From contig NZ_JASHIZ010000004.1 in NCBI RefSeq assembly GCF_030733425.1, positions 1 through 64,000 on the forward strand: DNA of 64,000 bases. Reading direction: 5' to 3'. Made by a program: the position numbers and the translations under genes. Source of the DNA: Roseovarius sp. MMSF_3350. GTDB lineage: Bacteria > Pseudomonadota > Alphaproteobacteria > Rhodobacterales > Rhodobacteraceae. The notes beneath the pieces were generated by a model. That model made no database searches and was not told the origin of the DNA. It saw only the letters and a list, made by a program, of their open reading frames with translations. Shown one piece after another: positions 1 to 8,511 of the stretch (its first letter is position 1; every line of letters begins with the position of its first letter).

Positions 1-1572
1 GGACGAGTCGATCTGATGAAATGGTTCGAATATCCTGTCGAGTTCCTCGGGCTTTATTCCCGCCCCGGTGTCGGAGACATCGATATGGACCTGGTTTTCC
101 GTTTCAGTGACGACGACAGATATTTTGCCGGACTCCGTGAACTTGATGGAATTTCCCAGAAGATTGATGAGTATCTGTCGTGTACGCGTCACATCCGCCC
201 AGATCAGACTGGATATCAAGCTGGTCTCGAGCCGCAGGCCTTTCTGTTCGGCCAGGATATTCATCTGTGCCACCACGGGCTCGATAACCTTTTCCACATC
301 ACAGATCTCGGGATCGATCTTCATGCTTCCGGTTTCCAATTTGGCGTAATCGAGCAACTGGTTTACGAGGAACAGAAGGTGCTCGCCCGATTTGTCGATC
401 TTCTCCATCGCGGTAGTCGTAAATTCCAGCACTTCATCAACGCTGCCCCGTATGTCGTCGACATCCGCCGGACGCAGGTTCAGCCGCTCCTCCAGTTGCT
501 TTGTGGAAGGCAACTGACGCATATTTTTTCCGAGCCGTGAAAAACCCAGAATCACAGTCAATGGCGTTCTGAGCTCGTGGCTCAAGACGCTCAGGAAGTT
601 CAGTTTGGCACGGTCCGCCGCTTCGGCTTCCTGTCTGGCCTTGTTCAGGGCGATGACATCCAGATGCGCTTGCGCCTCACTGGCCTCTAATTGCCCGGAA
701 ACGCCCACCAAACGCCGGACAAGCCAAAACAGGACCGCTCCGCCCGCAAGCACGAAAATCACCAGCGCAGGGAACATCTTGAGGAACAGGTCCATGCCCG
801 GTCGGTATGGCTTCCATACGAGCCAGGAAAGAATGTTATTGGAAAGATCAGCCAGCGCAACACCCGCCAAATCTTCATCGGGGCGAGCGGATTGGAACGC
901 GGTTTCATCAAGTTCGATTGCCTGGCCGACCTCCTGGGCAAGAACGTCATCGACGTAGCGCACGGCGATATGCAGCGGTTCTGTCTCAGGCAATTGCGGG
1001 ATCTCGCCCGTGTCAGAGATGATGGGCACGACGCTAACCAATGCCACTTCTCCGGCGAGCCGAACCGGACTCACGACCGCCACGTCTGCCAGTTCCTCGA
1101 AAGCGTTGTCCTGCCCTGCGCTCGCCTCCGCCATGATACTGCGTAGTTGTGCCACAAGCGGAGCGATGGCATCGGCCCTCGTTTCAAAGGTTTCAGGCGC
1201 GCGGACGTCACCCGAAACAGAAGAGAAGACGGGCTTGTTTTCTTCGTCAAGAACGTAGCTCTCGTGGTGTCCGAAGTATTCCTGCATCCAGACACCGAGA
1301 TTGGCGTCGATCCATTTCTCATTTCCGGCAGCGACATTCCGGATGGCGTCATCCCAAATTGTCGCGCTTCTCTGTTGTTCGGGAAGGCTGGCGACGGCCG
1401 CAGCGAGGCTGCGCGTCGCCATACGTTGTTGCCGATCCAAAGAAGATTGATCGACGATCCTGATCGCGTTGTGTCCCGCGAGAATGAGGGCCAGGAGGGC
1501 TAACCCGAACACGATCAACAGAGAACTGACAATACGGAACGAAAGTGTGCGTCTGCTCGCGAACTTGGGCAA
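1..1572 (-). CDS. CHASE4-domain sensor histidine kinase, C-terminus cut by window edge
   Basis: The frame is open from a TTG start at 1572 to the left edge (524 codons), preceded by a strong AGGAGGAAAG ribosome site 6 bases away. The translation shows a transmembrane helix at about residues 11-27. A periplasmic region of about 210 residues follows, containing TIWDDAIRN and W-x5-LG features typical of CHASE4. A second membrane helix lies near 283-303, then a short coiled linker and an H-box (LSHELRTPL) with the phosphoacceptor His at about residue 332. An N-box (INLLGNSIKF) and the first ATP-binding glycine motif (DTGAGI) come next, and the window ends shortly after IFEPFHQ. It is therefore a membrane sensor kinase missing the end of its ATPase domain and possibly a receiver domain. 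Ligand and partner regulator are not visible here. Confidence 0.85.
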   Translation of the reverse strand, partial: MPKFASRRTLSFRIVSSLLIVFGLALLALILAGHNAIRIVDQSSLDRQQRMATRSLAAAVASLPEQQRSATIWDDAIRNVAAGNEKWIDANLGVWMQEYFGHHESYVLDEENKPVFSSVSGDVRAPETFETRADAIAPLVAQLRSIMAEASAGQDNAFEELADVAVVSPVRLAGEVALVSVVPIISDTGEIPQLPETEPLHIAVRYVDDVLAQEVGQAIELDETAFQSARPDEDLAGVALADLSNNILSWLVWKPYRPGMDLFLKMFPALVIFVLAGGAVLFWLVRRLVGVSGQLEASEAQAHLDVIALNKARQEAEAADRAKLNFLSVLSHELRTPLTVILGFSRLGKNMRQLPSTKQLEERLNLRPADVDDIRGSVDEVLEFTTTAMEKIDKSGEHLLFLVNQLLDYAKLETGSMKIDPEICDVEKVIEPVVAQMNILAEQKGLRLETSLISSLIWADVTRTRQILINLLGNSIKFTESGKISVVVTETENQVHIDVSDTGAGIKPEELDRIFEPFHQIDSS

Positions 1573-1848
1573 TTCTTTCCTCCTGCTTCGATCACCTAGG
1601 ATTCTCTGAGCAGACAGCCTGCCGCGAAACCTCACCTCATGCCTCACCGATCATCACTTTAGTCTGTGATCGTTCATGGCATTCACCGTTGGTAATTGTT
1701 AATTTTGGCGAACACATGGCTGCGCCAAGCAAAAGGCACTTTCTTACATTTTAACGGGAAAACATGCAGGCCCCTCAATCCATAGTGGAACCTGAAAGCG
1801 TGTCAAGGCGGTTCGGCATGACCCGCAAGGCGCACCTTTAACTGGGCG

Positions 1849-3321
1849 CTAATCGATCAGCGCGCCGGGGTTCATGATGTTGTTGGGGTCGATGGCCTGC
1901 TTGATCTGGCGCAGAAGGGCCATCTTGCCGGGACTTGCATGTTTCTGCAGGTCCTTGCGTTTCAGGCGGCCGATCCCGTGTTCGGCACTGATCGACCCGC
2001 CCAGTGCCAGCGTCGCCTCGTTGATCGCCTCGCGCACGCGGTCGGCGATTCCGGGATTGGCCTGCAGGAAGTCGGCCTTGCCCGTGCCCTGGGGCGGAAA
2101 GACATTGTGGTGGATGTTGCCGTCGCCGATGTGACCGTAGCTGTTCGTCCGCAAGCCCTCGTGAACGCCGGCAATCGCCGCATGGGTTCCCGACACGAAC
2201 GCGTCGATCTGGCCGATCGGCACCGCGGTGTCGCTGCTGCAGAACGCGCCGGTCTTGCGGTTGGCGTCGGGCGTATGCTCGCGCAGCGTCCAGAGCGCGC
2301 TGCGCTGCGCCTCGGATTCGGCCATCACGACGTCGACGACGAAACCCTGCTCGATGCAGTCCGCTAGCGCCGCCTCGGTTTCATCCCGCACGCCCGGATT
2401 CCCGGCGGCATCGATCAGCAGGTACCAGGGGTGGTCGTCGGCGAAGGGGTTTCTCAGTGTCGGGAAATGTTCGCACACGAGGCCCACGCCGAAGCCGCTC
2501 ATCAACTCCATCCCGTTCATGCGGTTGCCGATGGCCGTGCGCAGCGCCCGCAGCACCCGCAAGGCATCCGCCGGCGAGGTGATGGCGCAAAAGGCGGTCA
2601 CGGCCTCGGGGTCGAGCGGCTTCAGCGTCAGGCTGGCCGCGGTGATGATGCCAAGGGTGCCTTCGCTGCCGATCAGCAGGTGCCGCAGGTCATAGCCGGT
2701 GTTGTTCTTGCGCAGGGGGCTCAACTCTTCCAGCATGTCGCCCGACGGCATCACCGCCTCGATCCCCACGCAGAGATCGCGAGCGTTGCCGTGGCGCAGC
2801 ACCTGGATTCCGCCCGCGTTGGTGGCCAGGTTTCCGCCGATGGTGCAACTGCCCTTCGAGGCCATGCTGAGCGGGAACATCAGGTCGTGTCGTTCGGCCT
2901 CGGCGTGGATGTTCTCCAGCACGCAGCCCGCCTCGGCGACCATCACGAAATCGTCCGGCGAGACGCTGCGCACGCGGTTCATCCGCTCCAGCGACAGGAT
3001 GATGGCCGCGTCGTTGTCCAGCGAAAGCTGTCCCGCGACCACACCGGTGCCGCCGCCATAGGGGATAATCGCAATGCCGGCCGCGTTGCACAGCCGCACG
3101 ATCTGCGACACCTGGTCGGTGGTTTCGGGCAGGACAACGATACAGTCCTTGCCGGTGAAGCTGCCGCGCGGGTCTTCGTAATAGCGCGCGGCATCTGCCC
3201 CGGACTTGCAGGCGGCTTCCCCCACGACGGACCTGATATCATTCAAGATTCTGTTGTCGGGTGTGTTAAAAGCCACCAACTGTCCGGTGCTCCTGTCGTG
3301 TGGATCGTGGTTCGGGCTCAT
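1849..3321 (-). CDS. FAD-linked 2-hydroxyacid dehydrogenase, GlcD/D-lactate dehydrogenase family (candidate sulfolactate dehydrogenase SlcD)
   Basis: The 490-residue protein has the FAD_binding_4 PP-loop motif PYGGGTGVVAG at residues 87-97. A second FAD segment (GCTIGGNLATNAGG-like) lies near 158-171, and the FAD-oxidase C-terminal signatures GHIGDGNIHHN (396-406) and SAEHGIG (445-451) follow. The family oxidises 2-hydroxyacids to 2-oxoacids and passes electrons to the respiratory chain. It lies immediately downstream of a LysR gene and divergent from ComDE and a tricarboxylate-type transporter. That is the gene set reported for 3-sulfolactate degradation in Roseovarius nubinhibens, where SlcD makes 3-sulfopyruvate. 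Membership of the flavoprotein family is clear. Sulfolactate as substrate is inference from neighbours; lactate, glycolate or 2-hydroxyglutarate cannot be excluded. Confidence 0.85.
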   Translation of the reverse strand: MSPNHDPHDRSTGQLVAFNTPDNRILNDIRSVVGEAACKSGADAARYYEDPRGSFTGKDCIVVLPETTDQVSQIVRLCNAAGIAIIPYGGGTGVVAGQLSLDNDAAIILSLERMNRVRSVSPDDFVMVAEAGCVLENIHAEAERHDLMFPLSMASKGSCTIGGNLATNAGGIQVLRHGNARDLCVGIEAVMPSGDMLEELSPLRKNNTGYDLRHLLIGSEGTLGIITAASLTLKPLDPEAVTAFCAITSPADALRVLRALRTAIGNRMNGMELMSGFGVGLVCEHFPTLRNPFADDHPWYLLIDAAGNPGVRDETEAALADCIEQGFVVDVVMAESEAQRSALWTLREHTPDANRKTGAFCSSDTAVPIGQIDAFVSGTHAAIAGVHEGLRTNSYGHIGDGNIHHNVFPPQGTGKADFLQANPGIADRVREAINEATLALGGSISAEHGIGRLKRKDLQKHASPGKMALLRQIKQAIDPNNIMNPGALID

Positions 3322-3351
3322 TCTGTGGGAAAAGCGACCTTTAGCAAGGCA

Positions 3352-3370
3352 AGATAATTTACGATTATCT
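3352..3370. promoter_or_regulatory. Inverted repeat ahead of the FAD dehydrogenase gene
   Basis: AGATAAT-N5-ATTATCT has perfect 7-base arms. It lies 31 bases upstream of the dehydrogenase ATG and touches the stop codon of the LysR gene. Its AT-rich dyad form fits a LysR-type binding site, so the dehydrogenase may have its own LysR-controlled promoter. No identical copy was found in the 4275-4416 divergent region. Confidence 0.4.
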
Positions 3371-4274
3371 AAGCCATCTCTTTAGAAACCGTCTGCCCGC
3401 CATGCGCCGCGACAGTCCGGGTCAGCTCGTCCAGGAACCGCTCGACCAGCCGGTATTTCGAGCAATCCGCCCGGCTCAGGATGCCCAGCGTCCGCGACGG
3501 GGCCGTAGGCCCAAGCGGCAGCTTGCGCAGGCTGCCGAAGATCGGATCGGGCACGCAGAAATCCGGGCCGATCGACACGCCCAGATCATGCGCCACCATG
3601 CTCGCGATGGTATCGAGCGAGCTCATCTCCATCATGTCGCGCACCTTCAGCCGGCGTCTCGCCAGCCAGTCCTCGGCCATCACCCCGATGGCCGACAACG
3701 CGCTGTGCCGGATGAAGGGCTTGGCCGACAGGATGCGCACCGGGTCGGTTTCGGTCACCTCCACCGAGGTCAGCAGCACCAGCTTTTCCACCGCGAACGG
3801 TGTCCAGGTCATCGTGGCCGGCGTCCGGTTCGGCTCGCTGACCAGCGCGGCGTCGACCGTGCCGGTCTCGACCATCTCCTGCAAGGTCGGGCTGAGGCCC
3901 GGCACCACCCGGATCCGCAGGTCCGGATATTGCCCGATCAGACCCTTCATCGCCTTGGGCACAAGCCCGCGCAGCGTCGATGGCACCGCGCCCAGAACGA
4001 TATCCCCGATCAGACGCGGATCGCCCGTCAGGTCGTCGAGGATCGTCTCGTAGGCGGCGACGACCTCCTTGGCCTTGGGCACCATCGCGCGGCCCAGCTG
4101 GTTCAGACGCGGGGATTTCTGCGAGCGGTCGAAGAGCGCCACGCCCAGCGTCTCTTCCAGGCGCTTCATCTGCTGGCCGACCGCCGCATGGGTGACGCAA
4201 ACGCGGTCCGCCGCGGCATTGAAGCTGCCTTCCTCGGCAACGGCGATAAGGGTCTTGAACAGCGTGATCGACAT
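3369..4274 (-). CDS. LysR-family transcriptional regulator
   Basis: The 301-residue protein has an N-terminal winged helix-turn-helix (SFNAAADRVCVTHAAVGQQMKRLEETLGVALFDR-like, residues 17-51). A LysR substrate-binding domain follows with the usual features (IVLGAVPSTLRGLVPKAM near 93; ARRRL; PDPIFGSLRKLPLG near 246). The gene is transcribed towards the FAD dehydrogenase and divergently from comD, with a 142-base promoter region between 4274 and 4417. That arrangement is standard for a LysR activator of the divergent catabolic operon, with the substrate or product of the pathway as likely co-inducer. The co-inducer is not identifiable from the sequence. Confidence 0.9.
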   Translation of the reverse strand: MSITLFKTLIAVAEEGSFNAAADRVCVTHAAVGQQMKRLEETLGVALFDRSQKSPRLNQLGRAMVPKAKEVVAAYETILDDLTGDPRLIGDIVLGAVPSTLRGLVPKAMKGLIGQYPDLRIRVVPGLSPTLQEMVETGTVDAALVSEPNRTPATMTWTPFAVEKLVLLTSVEVTETDPVRILSAKPFIRHSALSAIGVMAEDWLARRRLKVRDMMEMSSLDTIASMVAHDLGVSIGPDFCVPDPIFGSLRKLPLGPTAPSRTLGILSRADCSKYRLVERFLDELTRTVAAHGGQTVSKEMA

Positions 4275-4416
4275 GGCAGGGCGCTTTCACAACAGGATCG
4301 AAGGCACGATTTACTAAAGCAGAGATTTATAAATGGGAAAAGAATGTTGGTTTGTTAAAGCTCCTCTTATCGCGCAAGATCATGAAACATGAACTTATCG
4401 AGGGGGAGGCCTGCGC

Positions 4417-4914
4417 GTGAGCATCGACGCAAAGATCGTCGCGGATCTGGTGAAGAACGACGTCAAACTGGTCACGACGGTCCCGTGCAAACAGCTTGCC
4501 GGTGTCATTGCCGAAATCGACCGATGCGAGGATATCCACCACATCCCCGCCAACAAGGAAGACGAAGGCATCGGCATCTGCGCCGGCGCCTTCATGGGCG
4601 GCAAGCGGTCCGCTATCATCATGCAGAACACCGCGCTTGGCGTGACGGTCAACACGCTGGTGACGCTGACGCAGTTCTACCGGATGCCGCTGCCGATGCT
4701 GATCTCCTATCGCGGAGAACTGGGCGAGCCGGTGGCCTGCCAGGTGGAAATGGCCGTGCACACCAAGGCGCTGCTGAATCAGCTTCACATCCCGACCTAT
4801 CACTTCCATCATGAATCCGACGCCGAAGAACTGGACCGGATCCTGGAATATACGTTCATGTGCAACAAGCCGGTCGCGATCCTGACCGATGCCACCTTCT
4901 GGAAAGGGTACTGA
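4417..4914 (+). CDS. comD: Sulfopyruvate decarboxylase alpha subunit (TPP pyrimidine-binding half)
   Basis: This 165-residue protein matches the size and layout of ComD, which with ComE forms a thiamine diphosphate enzyme converting 3-sulfopyruvate to sulfoacetaldehyde and CO2. The TPP pyrimidine-binding region is visible: VPCKQL near residue 23, then NKEDEGIGICAG at 46-57 with the glutamates expected to activate the cofactor. The start is GTG at 4417 behind AGGGGGAGG. The gene overlaps nothing and ends two bases before comE. In archaea this reaction makes coenzyme M; in roseobacters ComDE serves sulfonate breakdown. Phosphonopyruvate decarboxylase is a related alternative, but it is normally a single fused chain of about 380 residues. 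Confidence 0.82.
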   Translation: MSIDAKIVADLVKNDVKLVTTVPCKQLAGVIAEIDRCEDIHHIPANKEDEGIGICAGAFMGGKRSAIIMQNTALGVTVNTLVTLTQFYRMPLPMLISYRGELGEPVACQVEMAVHTKALLNQLHIPTYHFHHESDAEELDRILEYTFMCNKPVAILTDATFWKGY

Positions 4915-4915
4915 C

Positions 4916-5479
4916 ATGATCCGATCCGACGTCCTGCGCTCGCTGGTCCCGCTGATCTCGGACCATTTCGTGGTCTGCAACATCGGCCTGCCCAGCCAGG
5001 AGTTGCACATGCTGGATGACCAGCCGACCAATTTCTACATGCTGGGCACGATGGGCCTTGCCTCGTCGATCGGGCTGGGCGTGGCGCTGGCGCAGTCGAA
5101 AAAGGTGATCTCGATCGACGGCGACGGCTCGGTCCTGACCAATTTCGGCACGCTGCCCACCATCGCCAACAACGTGGCCGACAACTTCATCCTGCTGATC
5201 ATCGACAATGGCAGCTACGGCTCCACCGGCGACCAGCCGACCTATGCCGGCATGAAGACGTCGCTCGCCAAGGTGGCCGAGGCCTGCGGGTGCGAAAACG
5301 TCATCGAATGCCAGGCCGAAGACTGCGCAGCCGTCATGAAAGACGCGCTGGCAGGTGACAAGATGACCGTGATCGTGTGCAAATGCGAAAGCGGGAACAT
5401 CCCGGTTTCGGTCATCAAGACCGATCCGGTCGTGATCCGCGACCGGTTCATGACCGCGTTGAAGGAGGCCAACGCATAA
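4916..5479 (+). CDS. comE: Sulfopyruvate decarboxylase beta subunit (TPP diphosphate-binding half)
   Basis: The 187-residue protein carries the TPP/Mg motif GDGS (residues 69-72) followed by about 26 residues and then N98 (IDNGSYGST), the classical diphosphate-binding signature. ATG 4916 is chosen over an in-frame ATG 27 bases upstream because the GGAAAGGG ribosome site sits directly before it and the upstream segment overlaps comD. It pairs with ComD to form the complete active site at the subunit interface. Sulfoacetaldehyde would then need sulfoacetaldehyde acetyltransferase (Xsc) for desulfonation, and no xsc gene is present in this window. Confidence 0.82.
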   Translation: MIRSDVLRSLVPLISDHFVVCNIGLPSQELHMLDDQPTNFYMLGTMGLASSIGLGVALAQSKKVISIDGDGSVLTNFGTLPTIANNVADNFILLIIDNGSYGSTGDQPTYAGMKTSLAKVAEACGCENVIECQAEDCAAVMKDALAGDKMTVIVCKCESGNIPVSVIKTDPVVIRDRFMTALKEANA

Positions 5480-5525
5480 TCAAGACGGCGAAAACGCCGA
5501 CATAAATCAGCTCTGGGAGGAACAC

Positions 5526-6482
5526 ATGCTGAAAAGAACATTTCTGAAGATGGGCGCGGCCCTGGCCGTGACCGCATCGCTGGCAACCGGCGCCGCTGCG
5601 GCCGAACTCAACGGGCCGGTCAACTACATCATCCCGTTCGGACCCGGCGGAGAATCCGACATTTCCGCGCGCTTCCAACAGCCGTTCTTCAAGGACAAGT
5701 TCGGCCAGGACATGGTGATCTCGTACCAGCCCGGCGGCGGCGGCGCGGTGGCATGGGCCACGCTCAACGGTCTCAGCGACGACGGTCAGACCATCATGGG
5801 CGTGAACCTGCCCCATATCATCATCAAGCCGGCGCAAAAGGACGTGGGGTTCACCACCGAGGACCTGAACGTCTTTCACATGTTCCACTTCACGCCCGAC
5901 GCGATCATCGTGCGGGCCGACAGCCCCTACCAGACGCTGGAGGACCTGGTCGAGGACGCCAAGGCGAACCCGGCGCAGGTCACCATGTCGGGCTCGGGCA
6001 AGGCCACGGCCAACCACCTGGCGCATATCAAGTTCGACAAGATGGCCGAAATCCAGACCACCTATGTGCCCTTCAAGGGCACCGGCGCGGCCGTGACGGC
6101 GCTGCTGGGCAACCAGGTCAAGGCCGAATGGGGCTATTCCACCGTCGCCGCGACCCAGGGCGAAGAGGTGCGGATGCTGGCCGTCGCAATGGAGGAACGC
6201 CACCCGCTTTTCCCCGATGTGCCGACCTTCAAGGAACTGGGCTATGACATGGTGGGCGGCGCCTATCGCGGGATCGCCCTGCCGAACTCGGCCAACGACG
6301 AGGTCACGCAGATGTGGTCCGACATGATCGCCGAGATCAACAACGACCCCGAGTTCCGCCAGCAGATGCTGGATAACGGCTTTGCGATGCTGGATGTCGA
6401 GGCGGACGGCATGGACGATTTCATGGCCGCGCGCAGCGAGGAATATCTCAGCGACGCGCGCGAAGCGGGCCTGATCGAATAA
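5526..6482 (+). CDS. Tripartite tricarboxylate transporter substrate-binding protein (TctC family)
   Basis: The 318-residue protein has an N-terminal signal peptide (about residues 1-26, ending GAAAA before ELNGPV) and the family core: NYIIPFGPGGESDISAR, a GGGGAVAWATL turn, and a C-terminal region with PDVPTFKELGYD. TctC proteins are periplasmic binding proteins for carboxylates, capturing substrate for the TctAB membrane permease. It is preceded by GGGAGGAACAC and starts 46 bases after comE, in the same operon. The corresponding R. nubinhibens transporter is called SlcHFG and takes up 3-sulfolactate. Here the ligand is inferred only from neighbours. Confidence 0.88.
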   Translation: MLKRTFLKMGAALAVTASLATGAAAAELNGPVNYIIPFGPGGESDISARFQQPFFKDKFGQDMVISYQPGGGGAVAWATLNGLSDDGQTIMGVNLPHIIIKPAQKDVGFTTEDLNVFHMFHFTPDAIIVRADSPYQTLEDLVEDAKANPAQVTMSGSGKATANHLAHIKFDKMAEIQTTYVPFKGTGAAVTALLGNQVKAEWGYSTVAATQGEEVRMLAVAMEERHPLFPDVPTFKELGYDMVGGAYRGIALPNSANDEVTQMWSDMIAEINNDPEFRQQMLDNGFAMLDVEADGMDDFMAARSEEYLSDAREAGLIE

Positions 6483-6509
6483 GCTGACTTCGCGCAAAGG
6501 CCCGCCGAC

Positions 6510-8012
6510 ATGGAATTCGGTCACTTCCTGTCCGCCCTGACACCGTTCAATCTGGTTCTGGCGTTGTTCGGTGTCGTGGCGGGCACGGTCGTCGGCTCGA
6601 TCCCGGGCCTTACCGCGACGATGGCGCTGGCCGTGCTGGTGCCGATCACGTTCAGCATGGATCCAGCCTCGGCGCTGATCCTGCTGGGCGCGATCTATAC
6701 CGGGGCGATCTATGGCGGGGCCTACGCGGCAATCCTGCTCAACACGCCCGGCACGCCCTCGGCCATCGCCACCACGTTTGACGGCTATCCCATGGCAAAG
6801 CGCGGGGACGGCGACCTCGCGGTTGCACTCGCCTGCTTCGCCTCGGTCGTCGGCGGGCTGGTGGGGGCGTTTTCGCTTTTGCTGCTGGCGCCGCCCCTGT
6901 CGAAGGTGGCGCTGGCCTTCGGGCCGATCGAGTATTTCTGGCTGTCGATCTTCGGGCTGTCGCTGATCGCGTCGCTGTCCACCGGCAACCTGATGAAGGG
7001 TCTGGCGGGCGGCGCCTTCGGCATGCTGCTGTCGACCGTTGGCGTGGCCGAGGTCTCGGCCGATATTCGGCTGACCTTCGGCAGCCAGATGCTGGTCGGC
7101 GGTTTCGGCGTGATCGGGGCGCTGATCGGCCTGTACTGCATCCCGGTGCTGATCGACCTCGTCGCGACGCCCGACCGCCACCTCAAGATGGAAGAGGACG
7201 TGCGCTCGGTCCGCATCGGCGAGGCGTTCCGGATCGCCACGCGGTCCAAATTCAACCTGATCCGGTCGTCCATAGTCGGCACGCTGATCGGCATCCTGCC
7301 CGGCGCGGGCGGCTCGGTCGCAGGCCTCGTCGCCTATTCCGAGGCCAAGCGCACCGGCAAGCCGCACCAGAAATTCGGCGAGGGCGAGCCTGACGGCATC
7401 CTCGCCACCGAATCCGCCAATAATGCCACCGTGGGCGGCGGCTTCATCCCGACGCTGGTGCTGGGCATTCCCGGCACGCCGCCCGATGCCATCGTCCTGG
7501 GCGCCCTGTTGGTGCAGGGCGTCCGCACCGGCCCCACGATGTTCAGCCAAAGCGGCTCGATCGTCTTTACCTTCATCTACGGCCTCCTGATCGCCACGGT
7601 CCTGATGCTGCCCGCGGGCCTGCTGATCGGGCGCTACGCATACAAGTCGATCGTCAACATCCCCAAGGCCGTTCTCGTGCCGACGGTGGGGTTCATGACC
7701 ATCATCGGCACCTTCTCGATCCGCAACAGCGTGACGGATGTGATCCTGATGCTGGGCCTCGGCGTCTTCGGCTGGGTCGTGGGGCGCTTCGGTTTCGCGG
7801 CCTCGCCCATCGTGCTGGGCCTGATCCTGGGCCCCATCGCCGAACAGGGCTTCGTGCAGGGCTGGACCATCGGGTCGGCCACGGGCAACCTCTTCGGCAT
7901 GTTCTTCGGGCGGCCGATCTCGCAGGGGATCATCGCGTTCACGCTGATCACCCTCATCCTGCCGCTTTACACGGCCAGGCGGCGCCGCAGGAAAGAAGGG
8001 GAGCAGACCTGA
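6510..8012 (+). CDS. Tripartite tricarboxylate transporter large permease (TctA family)
   Basis: The 500-residue integral membrane protein has about 12 predicted helices. It shows both conserved TctA signatures: the N-terminal GxxxGxxPGLT loop (VGSIPGLTATMAL, residues 29-41) and a second copy (GILPGAGGS, near 261) in the other half. NTPGTPSAIATTFDGYPM follows the first repeat, and a related GIPGTPPDAIVLGA segment occurs later. The signature duplication reflects the two-fold pseudo-repeat of the family. TctA forms the sodium- or proton-coupled channel of the TTT system. It overlaps the next gene by one base (TGATG), indicating translational coupling. Confidence 0.92.
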   Translation: MEFGHFLSALTPFNLVLALFGVVAGTVVGSIPGLTATMALAVLVPITFSMDPASALILLGAIYTGAIYGGAYAAILLNTPGTPSAIATTFDGYPMAKRGDGDLAVALACFASVVGGLVGAFSLLLLAPPLSKVALAFGPIEYFWLSIFGLSLIASLSTGNLMKGLAGGAFGMLLSTVGVAEVSADIRLTFGSQMLVGGFGVIGALIGLYCIPVLIDLVATPDRHLKMEEDVRSVRIGEAFRIATRSKFNLIRSSIVGTLIGILPGAGGSVAGLVAYSEAKRTGKPHQKFGEGEPDGILATESANNATVGGGFIPTLVLGIPGTPPDAIVLGALLVQGVRTGPTMFSQSGSIVFTFIYGLLIATVLMLPAGLLIGRYAYKSIVNIPKAVLVPTVGFMTIIGTFSIRNSVTDVILMLGLGVFGWVVGRFGFAASPIVLGLILGPIAEQGFVQGWTIGSATGNLFGMFFGRPISQGIIAFTLITLILPLYTARRRRRKEGEQT

Positions 8013-8467
8013 TGCCAGACCATCAGCGCCACCCGGAAGGCCATGTCGGATCGCTGGTGATTTCCGCGCTTTTCGTGCTCATGGGGATCATCGCGCTTTA
8101 CGACACCATGGGCTATTCCGACCGCGACAGCCAGGTGTTCCCGCGTACCGTCGCGATCCTGATGATCCTGACGGCCGGGTTGTCCTTGGTCACCCGCTTT
8201 CTTCACCCGCGCGACAGCGGCGGCTTCGGCACCGGCACCTGGTGGCGCCGGATCCTGCTGATCGTCGCCATGTTCGCGGGGTGCCTTGCCATACCGCATA
8301 TCGGTTTTCTGGCAAGCGGCGCAATCGCCTTCGCGGGCGGGCTCGTCGCGGCGATGCACGACAGGTGGACCCCGATGACCGCGCTGCTCTATGCCGGTAG
8401 TGGCGCGGCGGTCATGATCGCGTTCTTCGCTCTTTTCCGCTACGTTCTGCACGTCCCGCTGCCGTGA
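8012..8467 (+). CDS. Tripartite tricarboxylate transporter small subunit (TctB family)
   Basis: The 151-residue protein has four predicted membrane helices, the standard TctB size and topology, and a GYSDRDSQVFPR segment after the first helix where the family usually has its conserved loop. It is the third subunit of the transporter. The gene order here is binding protein, large permease, small permease. No function beyond complex assembly is established for most TctB proteins. It ends the operon; the convergent RND permease gene stops 45 bases further on. Confidence 0.85.
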   Translation: MPDHQRHPEGHVGSLVISALFVLMGIIALYDTMGYSDRDSQVFPRTVAILMILTAGLSLVTRFLHPRDSGGFGTGTWWRRILLIVAMFAGCLAIPHIGFLASGAIAFAGGLVAAMHDRWTPMTALLYAGSGAAVMIAFFALFRYVLHVPLP

Positions 8468-8511
8468 AAGGCGCCCCGAAGGTGTGAGCCGGGCCGGCAG
8501 GAACACACGCA

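Noticed and set aside
1648..1672. CGATCA-N13-TGATCG inverted repeat upstream of the CHASE4 kinase
   Set aside because: Six-base arms with a long spacer are expected by chance, and the site is not repeated elsewhere in the window.
5448..7550. A 700-codon open frame on the minus strand
   Set aside because: Antisense to the TctC and TctA genes, whose products are recognisable. The frame spans two genes and the intergenic gap, which a real gene would not.
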